From: Solen grandis
Taxonomy: Eukaryota > Mollusca > Bivalvia > Adapedonta > Solenidae
Direction: 5' to 3'
Length of the DNA: 64,000 nucleotides
Assembly: GCA_021229015.1 (NCBI GenBank)
Contig: CM037789.1
Span: 30,051,452-30,115,451, forward strand
The notes under the pieces were generated by a model. The model had not been told where the DNA came from and did no database searches. It saw only the letters and a program-made list of their open reading frames with translations. Below, piece after piece: positions 43,520 through 55,000 of the stretch (positions are counted from its first letter, which is position 1; every line of letters starts with the position of its first letter). The translations under genes were made by a program, and so were the position numbers.

Positions 43520-44054
43520 GTGAGTGCCGTATTAGATAGATTGCGACGAGAGATTTCACATGTCATGTCTCGATACCTAAGAACTATTTAATTAATCTTC
43601 CATTTTGGTACACAATCACTTACCTGATGACAAAATTGTTGAATGCATTAGTGATAAATACCTTGTCTAAAAAATTGCGTTCGTCTGGTATGAGGACACC
43701 ATACAGTTCGGCATATAAATATGCAATATATTTTTGTATTTGTTTTTCTTATATTGAAAATTATCTTGGAACAACACCTTAAGGTCCATGATAAAAACAA
43801 ATGTACTTTTGTTCCGATCATTTTAAAGTCTAAGTGTCGTGCATTTTACAGGACAAAGCTAAATGTGTGTGGTGGTAATTTCACATATTTCCTAAGCTAA
43901 AGCATGCTAATATCTTTTATTGAAAAGAATATGTGACAGCTTTATATACAGGTTATTTGATATAGGGATACAGCTTCTGTTCCGGTTGTGTTTAGCTGGA
44001 GAAAACATTATTTTAGTCATATAGCAACGTCCTGCTAATTATAGATTAAGAAAG
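43520..44054. other. AT-rich stretch, nothing recognised
   Basis: No further exon consistent with the candidate at 43477 was seen. Confidence 0.45.
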
Positions 44055-44175
44055 ACGAGAGACTTGCATGGGCATAATCACTGACCTACCAAAGGCCAGC
44101 TGGAAGGTTTCCCCGCAAGAAAAATCAGAGTGGCTTTGTCAGGGCTTGAACCTACATCAGTGAAGGACGAAGCAA
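44055..44175 (-). repeat. RUDI-like SINE fragment, inverted
   Basis: On the minus strand: GATGTAGGTTCAAGCCCTG (B-box region), ATTTTTCTTGCGGGGAAACC, TTCCAGCTGGCCTTTGGTAG and GTCAGTGATTATGCCC. This parallels the centre of the copy at 39955-40203 (GGAAGCC, CTGGCTTGCGGTAGGTCGGTG, TTCTACCC). Tail and 5' head missing. Confidence 0.6.
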
Positions 44176-44247
44176 TTATCTTATTTCATTGCGAACTTGA
44201 CTGTAACTGCTTTAAATTGCTTACAAAACGAGTCAACATGCGTTTCA

Positions 44248-44428
44248 CAGTCAAGCCTGTCTTGAGCGGCCAGTTAAGGGAACATGAGAAAGTGACCGCT
44301 TGGCGGAGATGGTCAATAAATGAAGGTTATACATATATCGAAATCCTGGTTTGGTAAAATTACAACTGACCGTTCTAAAATGCAGGATGGCCACTTAATA
44401 CAGGTGGCCGCTAGTACAGGTTCAACTG
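44248..44428. mobile_element. MITE-F copy 2
   Basis: CAGTCAAGCCTGTCTTGAGC at the left and GCTAGTACAGGTTCAACTG at the right are inverted repeats. TTAATACAGGTGGCC near the right repeats the sub-unit seen at 17828-18005. TA follows on the right and CA (probably mutated TA) precedes. ~181 bp, the same length class as copy 1. Confidence 0.7.
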
Positions 44429-45437
44429 TAGTTCACGTTCACGTTTTATCCGTGATTCGTAGTGGAATGTAATACTGCATCGGTGATTAGGTTTAACGTG
44501 AAAGCAAACGGTATTTTAAAAAAACCAATTGGGGCCAAAGCAATTTATTTTACTTCTGGGAAGACCAAAGTAGACAGTTGACGAAATGACCCAAATGATA
44601 AATAAAAAAAAGGTCAAATTATTATTACATTTCGCAAAAGCAAGTTATATGATATAAACATGCAACAATGTATTAGAAATATCATTATGTTTATGATTTA
44701 TCAATAATGAAGCCGTATAAATGGATAAACATGTAGCTGCAATCTTTTGTAGGTATTTACAGTGTCATTGTAGTGAATAAAATTTTCAATTCCACTCATT
44801 TCATGAATTTCAAGTTCATTTCATTAAATTGTTTATACACTTCTTAAGTTATAAACTTTGGTTTTAAATCTCGCTAGTCAATACTGACTAATTTCCCCAT
44901 TTGTTTTATTGGCGATTATTGTGAATTCAACAATCCCTTCGATGTCATATTCTTCCAATTTCACTTAGATTACATCAGGATGATCTCGGAGTGTAGAACC
45001 GTAGAAGCTATTAATCTCCTATATGAAACACTGCACCAACCTTTGCAATTCAGTAATTGATCGAAGATCTATCGGTCCATCTTATCTCATGCCGGTTGTT
45101 GAAGAGAGGCTCATAATGCGAACCTGTGTTTAAGTATGATCGTTTAAATAAACACGATCAATGAGTGTGGATGCTGTAAAGTCGGTTGCTGCTGGAGTAG
45201 ATATATCGTTTAATGGTTTTGTAAGATCTCCTTGACGCTCGTCGATACAATTAGAGCGTTAAAGCTTTATTGCAAATGCAATGGTTGATATCATGAATCG
45301 ATCGGTTTATCAGTTGTTATTGATGTTGTTTTTAAATTATATGGATTCCGGTTGGTCAAGGTGCAACATTTTTGCTTTTATTGGCTCATTTGAAAACAAC
45401 TTGGACAGGATGAGCTGCACGATTTGTTGACTTCCCC
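44429..45437. other. Unique AT-rich stretch, nothing recognised
   Basis: No gene or repeat could be supported over ~1 kb. Confidence 0.5.
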
Positions 45438-45645
45438 TCGTCCGTTTTTCCAGAGTTGTTCGCCAATATGCGGTATAATTCGCTGGTTTAATTTGACTAA
45501 TCACTAACTGGAGAAAAATCTCAAACGTGTGTTTATTTTTCACTAAACAATGTGTGAAAATATACACCAACATGTAAATTTGGTGTTCGGGAAGTGCTCG
45601 CTGATTTACGTAGGTTACGTCTTATTTCGGAATGAAAGGGTCTAT
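45438..45645 (+). mobile_element. MITE-H copy 2
   Basis: Shares with 37469-37675, in the same orientation, GCGGTATAATTCGCTGGTTT, ATTTGACTAATCACTAACTG, TATACACCAACATGTAAATT, GGTGTTCGGGAAGTGCTCG, GATTTACGTAGG and the end AATGAAAGGGTCTAT. The left terminal repeat is worn. Confidence 0.7.
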
Positions 45646-46401
45646 TGTATAATGTATGTACATTGTACAAACAATACGATTTTTTTTTAAATCTGGAAGC
45701 TGACTGCTGAAGATAGGGTTAGCTTTGTATGTATAGCTCCACGTGTGTGCAAGTACTTATCCGACATTTCGTGACACTGTAACACCAGGTGCGGCGTGAC
45801 TTCTAACGAATGACATATTTCATATTTATTGACAAATCACACCCAAGTTGGACACTAACTATAGATCATATAATTTAATATTCCAGCACATTTTCATACC
45901 TTTCCCCATAAACTGCTACAGAGCGGCAGATATTAGGAATCGCAAACAAAGCTGTATTAACAAATTAAACAGGAAAAGCAATTAACGCTCAAAGTTTCTC
46001 AATCAAATTATTCTCACGTGTCACGGACACCGACGGATGCTCATATTTCTGTAGTTATGCTTAACCTACCTAAGCGTTCATAACAATTATTGTATGTAAA
46101 ATAGGTTAGACGAAACAGACTGAAATATATATTTACGATTTGTACATAGAATATCGTCAAAATATTATTGTACACAAATTGGCATATAAAAATAACACAA
46201 TAAACAGACTTAAACTGATTTGTTTTCGTCCAAAAAAGTTGCTGTCGGTTTTAAATTAAAAAAATGTTTAAAACAACGTTTAACATAATGTTAATGTTAA
46301 ATTGATGCTTCCAAACAATAAAGAAGAAAAAAAATACCCAAATTGCTATTGCAAGTAGAAGGAAGAAAGAGAAAAAGGAGAAAACAGTGAGAAGAAGTAG
46401 T
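45646..46401. other. AT-rich stretch, nothing recognised
   Basis: No gene or repeat could be supported. Confidence 0.5.
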
Positions 46402-46486
46402 AAGAAAGAGAAGAAGAAGAAGAAGAAGAAGAAGAAGAAGAAGAAGAAGAAGAAGAAGAAGAAGAAGATGATGATGATGATGATGA
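46402..46486. repeat. (GAA)n followed by (GAT)n
   Basis: About 21 AAG units (46402-46467) run into about six ATG units. The purine-rich plus strand could form triplex DNA. Lys- or Leu-rich frames on both strands (46251-46578) are translations of this tract. Confidence 0.95.
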
Positions 46487-48300
46487 AACACAAATACAAA
46501 ATAAATCCTTCTATAAAGACCACTTCGATATTACGACCAGCACATAATGAAGGTCACCTTCACATGATGTTTAGTTAAACTCTTTAAGATTTCCCTTTTA
46601 TAGCGACCTACTTGTTCTTAGGTATATAGATCTCAGAGGTTGTTGCTGTTCCGCCTTTCAGCCAGTGCAGTCCATTTTCTTCCTCCCCATACTATTAATA
46701 AGCAGACCATGAATTTATTCGGAACCGGAATAAATGTGTATGCCGGGATTTACCCCATATGTATATTGTCTGGCAAATTAAACCTGGCACTCATGAATAG
46801 ATACTTTTCGGGACTCTCAAAGAAGAACAGTATGGCGTTTTTTGTTTTTTGTTGTTTTGTTTTTTTTTGTTGTTGTTTTTTCCCCCAACAGATTCGTCCT
46901 TAGCATTGTGGAGAGATATGGTGCTCAAACGTTCAAATTCGAATAGAATTATGATAGAGTTTACTGATTACTCTTTGAGGATAATATACTGTAAATCATC
47001 AGTTTTTGTGGGAGTCTAATTTTCGTTGATTCCGTGTATGGCGTTTTCCAGTTTTCCATGGACGATATCTATTCCCACAAAAGCTGTTGATTTAATAGAC
47101 CCCGTGTGTTATAGAACATGAATCCACGAATATATGTACAAACAAAATTGACTTACAGAATCCACGAAATTAAATGTCAACGAAAATTAATGATTTAACA
47201 TTATCAGAACAAAATCATGTTTTGGGCTTTTTTTTCTAGATAATGAATTGTTTTGCATATTGAATTTGCCAGAGATTTTTTAATCGAAATTAAAGAAAAA
47301 AAATATATTTACTTAATGCAACGTTTAAGACTAGAGTAACGAATGTGATAAATGGAATGAAAACATATTACGAAAATAAAAATATTTAAAAAAAATCGCC
47401 TTCCCGAATATACAAATAAAATAAATTCTTCATTTATCATTTAGTAACAATAAATTAGAAGAGTGGTGGGTATTAATTCGAGGATGAAAAGCAAGTCATG
47501 TCGATCAAAAGTACCGTCACTAAATGAAATTTTCATTGGGAAGATGGTAAAAACAATATGTTTTGGCTGTTGAAACTCACGTGCCCTTGTCCCAAGCATA
47601 GATTAAACACAATATATGAATGACATACGATATAATCCAATTTAATACCTGATAAAAGAAGAAGAAAAAAACAACTCAAAATAGAGTTAAGATTCTGAAA
47701 TAGAATGTCAAGATGAGACTAAGCATAAATCTAATGGAGAATCACAAAAGATTTCATTTGTCAAAGTATGGCGCGAGCGATGTGGAAAGAACAGCAATAA
47801 ATTGAAGACATTCTTTAATATGTTTTTGCGACAATATGTTTCCTTTTCGGCATGCCGGGATAGGATCTGGTTAACAAGAGGTTGATAATAAAAGGGGATT
47901 AGTGAAAGTTATAAGTGCTATAAAACACACCAGCCGAGGCCAGCAGCACTAAGGTTGCCATGATACAGGAAAATGTGTCAAATATTGTTTTTCTTAGTAC
48001 AAGAGAGTAGTCACATGATAGAAGTCCATGATCCACGAAGGTAGTCCAATTGTTGTTGCCATGTTAAAATGATAATCACACGTGTGCTGACATGACTTAT
48101 GGATATAGTCGCAGCCATGGTTACCATGATGTTACAAGCGTAGGCGTATCATTAAAAGTTGTCAAAATATGATTACAATACAAGATAACAGTCACATAAT
48201 TGTTGTCACTGAACAAGAATGGTCACCTGTTGCCACTATAAAAGAGTAGACACCTGATGGTTGCCGTTGCATTGTTACATGAATTGCAAGAGAAGCTACA
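46487..48300. other. Unique AT-rich stretch; very worn minisatellite from ~47950
   Basis: From about 47950 onward, words such as GTACAAGAGAGTAGTCACAT, TACAAGATAACAGTCACATA and GAACAAGAATGGTCACCTG recur irregularly and look like decayed relatives of the 31-bp repeat to the right. No gene seen. Confidence 0.45.
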
Positions 48301-48735
48301 CGAGGGCTGCCATAGTAATAGAAATAATGTCACATGATGTCTGCTTTTGTACAAAAACGGTCACCTGTTGGTTGCCATTGTACATGATTGCTACATGATG
48401 GCAACCACTGTACAAGAGAAGCTACGCGAAGGCTGCCGCAGTACAAGAAAAATGTCACATGATGTCTGCTTTTGTACAAGAAAAGTAACATTATGGCTTC
48501 TATTGTACAAAAATCGTAACATACTGGCTGCGTTTGTACAAGAAAAGTCACATAATGGCTGCTATTGTACAAGAAAAGTAACATTATGGCTGCTATTGTA
48601 CAAGAATCGTAACATACTGACTGCTTTTGTACAAGAAAAGACACATAATGGCTGATCTTGTACAAGAAAAATCACATAAATGACTGCTATTGCACGAGAA
48701 TATTCACTTAATGGCTGCTTTTGAACAAGAAGAGT
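48301..48735. repeat. 31-bp minisatellite
   Basis: The block GTACAAGAAAAGTCACATAA with TGGCTGCTATT recurs. GTACAAG/GTACAAA starts fall at 48441, 48474, 48505, 48536, 48567, 48598, 48629 and 48660, so the spacing is exactly 31 bp for most units. More worn units lie on both sides. Because 31 is not a multiple of three, all three frames repeat every 93 bp, and both strands happen to stay open (plus 48347-48655, minus 48330-48665). The resulting peptides are artefacts. Confidence 0.9.
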
Positions 48736-51700
48736 TTCATGATGACTGTCAAGATACAACTCAAGACCGAATGAGACCTTGAGTATACTTTTGGAACCGA
48801 TTGTCCTCTTTGTGTCTGGGTTTTTCATATGATGGTTAATATTTTTATTTTAAAAACATATTGTTCTCTATATTTTATTGATATTTCTAACTAATTAAAC
48901 GTCATTTCTTCATCAATTGCGATATTTCTTAACCAAATTATAATTTCAGAGATATAAATATCACACGATGAAATGTGACAACCCTGTGATCTTGAAATAT
49001 CTGACATATGAAACAAACAGCACTAGTGATATTTATGGGAAACGCAGACGACAAATCTCACAAAACTTTAACACACGCTGTGCCATCAAAACCTCCGAGT
49101 AACACGCATGAAACATTTTTATAAATACACGATTAAACTCGCTTCATTTCGCCCTTTTACTGTTGGCCCCCATCCGTATTGACGCCGATTTTCACAATTT
49201 TTAATTTCATTAAAAAGTCTTCATTCTCCCTTCTGACTTTTTGATTTTGCCATACAGAGCTCCAGAACGCACGCTACGTCGTTTCTATAGCCTACCCGCG
49301 CGGTAATTGATATTTTTCCTACGTGTCTATTAACAACTTAAATGCGTCTCGGCCCGTTTATATGAGGATAAAGACAACCCTTTCGTTACGGTCAAAGGCG
49401 AAATATTTTGATCAACTTGACACTTTCGTCGAAAATTAGTTTCATTTATAGGTTACTGTCGCTTTATGGTTATGCATGAATAAGGGACAATATTTTTTAT
49501 GCGAAATATGAGTTTAATCATCGCTGATAATAAACAAAATTGTTCATAAATGAATTATGATCTATATATCTATGTTCCATCTATGTATTTGTCTATCTAT
49601 AGAATAAATCAATCAAATTTAGTTCTTGACATGAATCGATGCACAAGATTCAAAAGCCTATTCCATTTTCTAATTATTTGTGTATCAGGATAAATGCCGT
49701 GACTGATCATCATTACAGTTTGCCCATGTGTCAAATCCGTTACATTCTAATCATTTGTTTATAATTCTATAAGGGCTCTCTAATGTCTTACAAACCTCTT
49801 TTCTGCCACCCGTATGTCGTTCAAAACCACACTTGGCACGCTAGTTCACAAGTGCCAGAATGCCAGCCCGTAGTTTCGCAGCCAGCCGCCATTGAAATAG
49901 CTGATGAAATTTGCACGTCTTTCACGGCACCAGGCTGCGGTGTCTTCCACTGTATAAGGGCTACGTGTCATTAGTTTCACCTACCGGGATATGATTAAGT
50001 ACCCTATGATGACGATATCCCATTTAAGCCATCAGTCGAACTGACTTCAGTTCACAGGAACACAAGTGAAAGGTTTCGTTAGATCAATGTTTTCGATATA
50101 ATTTGCGGTTGACATGTAATGCACCAAAAATGCTGAGCATTCAGACCAGTCTCAGCCAGACAATAATTTATTTACACCTTTTCACAAAGGAATATCCTAA
50201 ATACGATTAGCAAAACAAAAAAAATGGCTAAATTATTTTTAATTGAAAAATCCTTAAAAAACTGAATATAAGAGCTTTGTGACTGTATAACAACATATGC
50301 ATATCAGTGTTACATTTAACCAAATGAATATGTAGTGATTATCTAGGTTTCAAATATAACTATTATATTACAACAAATAACATTTCTTTATAATAGTTTT
50401 TCATGTATAATGAATTATTCGTACATATGAAAGTATTTATAAAGTGAATACATCGTTTTTTTAGGATTCATGACATTAGTTAAATACTAATTAAATTGAG
50501 AAGTTTTCTGACATGATAACCTGTACAAATCCTAAATTTTACACCAGGCATTTCAAATTCACTCCTATTTTGGACTCCAAATTTATAGACGAAACGTATA
50601 GTGCAAAACTGTAATATACAAACATGCATTAATTGAATTCAATGTTCACATAAATTAAGTTACATTTTAAAACCAATCGGAAGCCAGCGCTTTCAGCACC
50701 TGTGTATTTTTTTATCCGTTTCCGTTTTGTACGTGCGTCTGCATGCGTTCATATTTATTTTAAAGTACTTAGCAGTTTGAGAATCTTTAAGAATGACAAA
50801 TGGCCCCCTTTGTTCATTTTACGTTTTAAATGGATGAAGGATAAACAATAGCATCGGGACAAGGTAGGGAAGCATAAAAGTCACTCGAGGACATGGTCCT
50901 TCAAAACGACAATCACTCCGCATCACCATGGCTACAACCACCATAACGTTCACGCTGCCAGCTCGGGATGTCGACCAGAAAACAATAAACTCAAGACGCC
51001 GCGACTGATTTATCCCGAAAAGTTATGATTAATGCGAAGAGGCGGTAATAGCGGTTTGAAAAGACGACTGTCAAATTAGGCCATGCTAAAAAGATCTTAT
51101 TGAAACCAGCCCTTGTTGCTCGCTCGGACAGGCCATGCTTGCATAGAACGAAGGATGCGGCCAATTGAGTCAGGCAGCTAAAGGTCTATGAGTTTGACCT
51201 ACTGTAACCCCAGCTGTCATTGTGTGCCCGGTCATATGCAAAGTGCAAACATTTCGAGAAACTATAGTCATTTCTTGCCCAATATCAGGTGAGACTTTAA
51301 ATATTATTGAACTCGTTGTACATTCATCGTTCAATCGTGAATACAGTTAAAAACACCAGGTCACAAGTTCTAAACAATATATCAGGTTGAAATGCTGTTG
51401 TACAACTCAAAATGAAGACATACTTTGAAATCAAAAAGAGGAAACCCGGTTTTCATAATATACAAACACAACTTAAATCCATAAATGAAAAACATCGAAC
51501 TAATTTATGGCATTTTATACAAAAGAGCTAATAAAATTTGGAACTTCTCACATTCTCTATTTAAGGTATCTTACTTTCATATGGGTATGGGAAAGCTGAT
51601 GGCACTGACGGACTGTTTTATGATATGATATATAAATAAAGCAGATTGTTTGGCGTCAAGCAACCGACAATACATAAATTAACAGCTAAATAAACGCCCG

Positions 51701-52036
51701 TAATAAGTCAGAACGTGCATCCTTGAAAGAACCCCATATAACGAGGACAAATTATTCTGACATAAAAGTTCAAATAAAACGTTTGCTGAAAAGAAGAAAT
51801 GTCTTTAAGATACGTTACAGAAAACATCTTTATGTTGAAGGTGTTGTCACAAAAACTAATTCAAAAACGTATTTGCAAAACTTAAAATATGTTTGTCTGC
51901 GTGTTTATATGTTTAATGACTTGTTTTGGGAATTCAGATGATGAAACATTTGATTAAGACGTGCCTTGACATGCCCAGATAATGCAAGTTTTATCAATCT
52001 GACGAAACAGCTTAGTACAAATGTTTCTTGACACAA
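48736..52036. other. Unique DNA, no gene; two less AT-rich patches
   Basis: Patches at 49140-49400 and 50690-51260 have higher GC and CpG than their surroundings and no repeat character. They could be regulatory DNA or short exons, but no splice-bounded ORF was convincing. The 63-codon frame at 49783-49974 is Cys/Pro-rich without a recognisable domain. Confidence 0.4.
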
Positions 52037-52074
52037 GTTAGTAGAAACGTCAGAAGTTAGCAGAGACGTCTCAT
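52037..52074. repeat. 19-bp direct duplication
   Basis: AGTAGAAACGTCAGAAGTTA and AGCAGAGACGTCTCATGG form two adjacent 19-bp near-copies. A third partial AGTAGAAACGA follows at ~52100. Confidence 0.6.
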
Positions 52075-55000
52075 GGCATAGCAAAGTAGCTGGAAGGTGA
52101 GTAGAAACGAATTATAAACCAAATAATTACGTTTGTTCGGCCTTTGGTGTAACTCAAATCATTTTAAAACGATTTCCTCCGGTTTTCTTCACACCTTCAA
52201 CCAAGAGAAAGAATAGGCTCGCTGGTCCTTGTCGGACATGTCTCTGTTTGTGTTGACAGTTTCAACTCCTCCCTTCGTGAAAGTTAAATCATTTGTTGCA
52301 GGGCGTCTGTTACATAGACGAGGAAATATGAAGATTGAAGCGCTTCTTGTTCGGGTGATTTGCATTTATAACGTGAATTCAAACTGCAGGGTTGGCTGTG
52401 TAAAGGGCTTCTGAATGGTAAGCGCGGTAGAGTATGTTTGCAAGTTCCCTTTTGGTATTTGTATCGTTTCTAGGGATTCTAGGGATTGCGAATCAAGGCC
52501 GCCATGTCTAGGTGATAGCTTACACAGAGGTTATAAAAAGTGAGACTTAAAATAAACAAAGCTTTACGTGGCTGCACATAGAAAGAGACAAGCAATTAGC
52601 TAAGGGAGTCGAAATGCTATGTAAGACGAATACAAAAGATATGATATTAAACTAAGTCAATCGAATCATCCTGACATTTGGTCAATTAGCCCCTCAAAAT
52701 CACGATAATACCAAGCAAAACAGAATTCCAAGTATTATTATAGTGACGTATGAATTCCGGTTACTTGGAGAATGCTAACCTCTTGGTCAGCGGAACTGGT
52801 AAGATATTGAAGTTTTATCTTGTGTGCTCAATTTCGAATAGTGTATCTCAAAAAAGCATAACACAATTGTAATTTATGCAATGTAACATTAGATTAGATG
52901 TTTCTCTTTTTAACAAGTTTTATTAACATTAACTACAGTATTCATATAAGCTCTTATTTAAACCATGTTGCGTGCATACCTTAAGTTTATGCTGCAACAT
53001 TCTTTCTAAATGTGTTTTATAAGTGCAACACATTTATTATTTTATCAAATAATTTCAAAACAAACATTAGTATATAAAAACATAAATGATTAAAGTTAAT
53101 TGAATTGGGAATACTCTTCTGAACTATGACTCTAAAACTCTGAATTCATTTTAGCTTCCACCGAGGTATATTTGATAAACTGTAGTTAATGATTTAAACT
53201 TACGGATGATGGAGTTTGCCTTGCAGTTAACGTCAAGAAACGTAGGATCTAAATATTAATTACGGTAGTCCTATGCCAAGACAACGTCACTGCTAGATTT
53301 CAAGCAGAATATGTAAACATCTTCACAAGAGGATCACGATCCAAGGACGGTCCGAAGTTTGATGTGAAAAGGGATTCGATTGCTGGTTCAAACACGAGGG
53401 TTTTATCCGGGAAACCCGGTTTCTTTCGACAGCTCACACTAGATCACACTATCGGCACCATCCGTGCCAGCGAGACAATTTTTATACAAGCAGATAACGC
53501 TTTCTGTTCAGTCGTTGTCAAAGAAAAAAAAATCAAACTTCAATCAAACGTAGCACTTCATTGACTTGATGTAATTGGTGAGTTTACCCAAAATTGCTTC
53601 GGCTTTGGTGATAATGATCTCAGAATGACAATTTACATAAGAAAACAAATGTGAAAGTAAGATCTAACAAAACATTCTTATGTTAACAATCCACTAGATT
53701 ATCTGCTTTTAGTGTAGAATTATGCTCAATCTACATTGATGTCCGAAAAAGAAGTGTTAGTATATAGTAATGCAAAAGAAACGATGCCAGATGAGTTTAG
53801 GGTCACTTTCTCTGCATCATTCAACAAAGAAGTCTTCTTTAGAGTACATTCTGTGTGATTCTCTCTAATTATGAAACAAAACCGTGTCTTGCGTCCAGCC
53901 AGTGTCATGGAAGAGCTTAATTGGTCAAGTAGTCTGAAACAATCAGTAACTGGGTCAAACATTCTGATTTCAAACTTTTTTTAATAAGGCATGCTTCATT
54001 TATGTATCTATTACTTATAGGGGATTTTTCAACTGAAACTTTTTATCTTTTAGATTTAATGACCACCACTGAAGTATTGCCAAGCATTATGAAGATATAG
54101 AAAATATGTCCCGTTTATCAACACTAGGAGCATGATTACTTTGCTACCTTTGACAGCGCTGGTATAGTACTCTCGCCAACATATTCGTCTAACAGGTCAG
54201 CTCGAAATATATGTTTATATTTTTGACGATTAGATGACCGGTGATAAGCATTCTCGGACAGAAAAAAAATCTGTTTTTTTTTCCCTCATATTCACTTGAT
54301 GGTAGTATCAGAGAACAGCACCATCTATAACATTTGCAAAGTGACCTTAAATGGTCCCATTGAAAGAAAGTTCTGACATTAACGACGCATGTGACTTTTT
54401 TAGATGTTCTACACGATGAGTAAATGTCAGAATGTGTTGTGTGTGTATGTATGGCGCTGTGGGAAATTAAATGGTTATTATTTTCATAAAACTCCCGATG
54501 ATGGCTGCATGATACTTATCTGTGTCTATAATCATGTTTATCGGCCCACCTCATCAGCGATTAGTTCACGATGGTCGTGGAACGGTGTGCTTATTTACTT
54601 GGTGTTTATGGTACATGATTGCGATTAAATGACCGACACTGGCACCGATATGAAAACCCCATTTCCGTAAATATGTCTTCTACCATCGACATAGTTTACG
54701 ATTTTCCACACTGGTCACACAGCCATTTTGTGTGTATGTATTTTTTTAATGCATATTTCTTATAGAAAAAATTAATGAGCATGATTGTACTATGCAAATA
54801 AGAAAAAACAATATACCGTTAATTGCATTTGTTACAGTTTTACTACATCCTAATCTGTCTGTCTCCCTATCAATCCAGCATTACGACAGCTTACTATTTA
54901 AAGATAATAAATCTTATTTTTTCAAATACGTGTATTGAAATATCGGGTGTAGTTTTCCCTTTTACTATATGGCACTATTTTTGTAAGAAATAAGAACTTT

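Noticed and set aside
46251..46578. Poly-Lys, poly-Leu and poly-Phe frames
   Set aside because: They are translations of the (GAA)n(GAT)n tract.
48330..48665. Repetitive proteins on both strands over the 31-bp array
   Set aside because: The unit happens to lack stops in both directions. The peptides simply repeat the DNA unit, with no start context or domain.
48441..48722. CRISPR-like regular spacing
   Set aside because: The whole 31-bp unit is repeated with no unique spacers, and the setting is eukaryotic. It is a minisatellite.
52095..52105. Consensus splice donor GGAAG|GTGAGT
   Set aside because: About two such sites are expected by chance on both strands of this window, and no credible exon precedes it.
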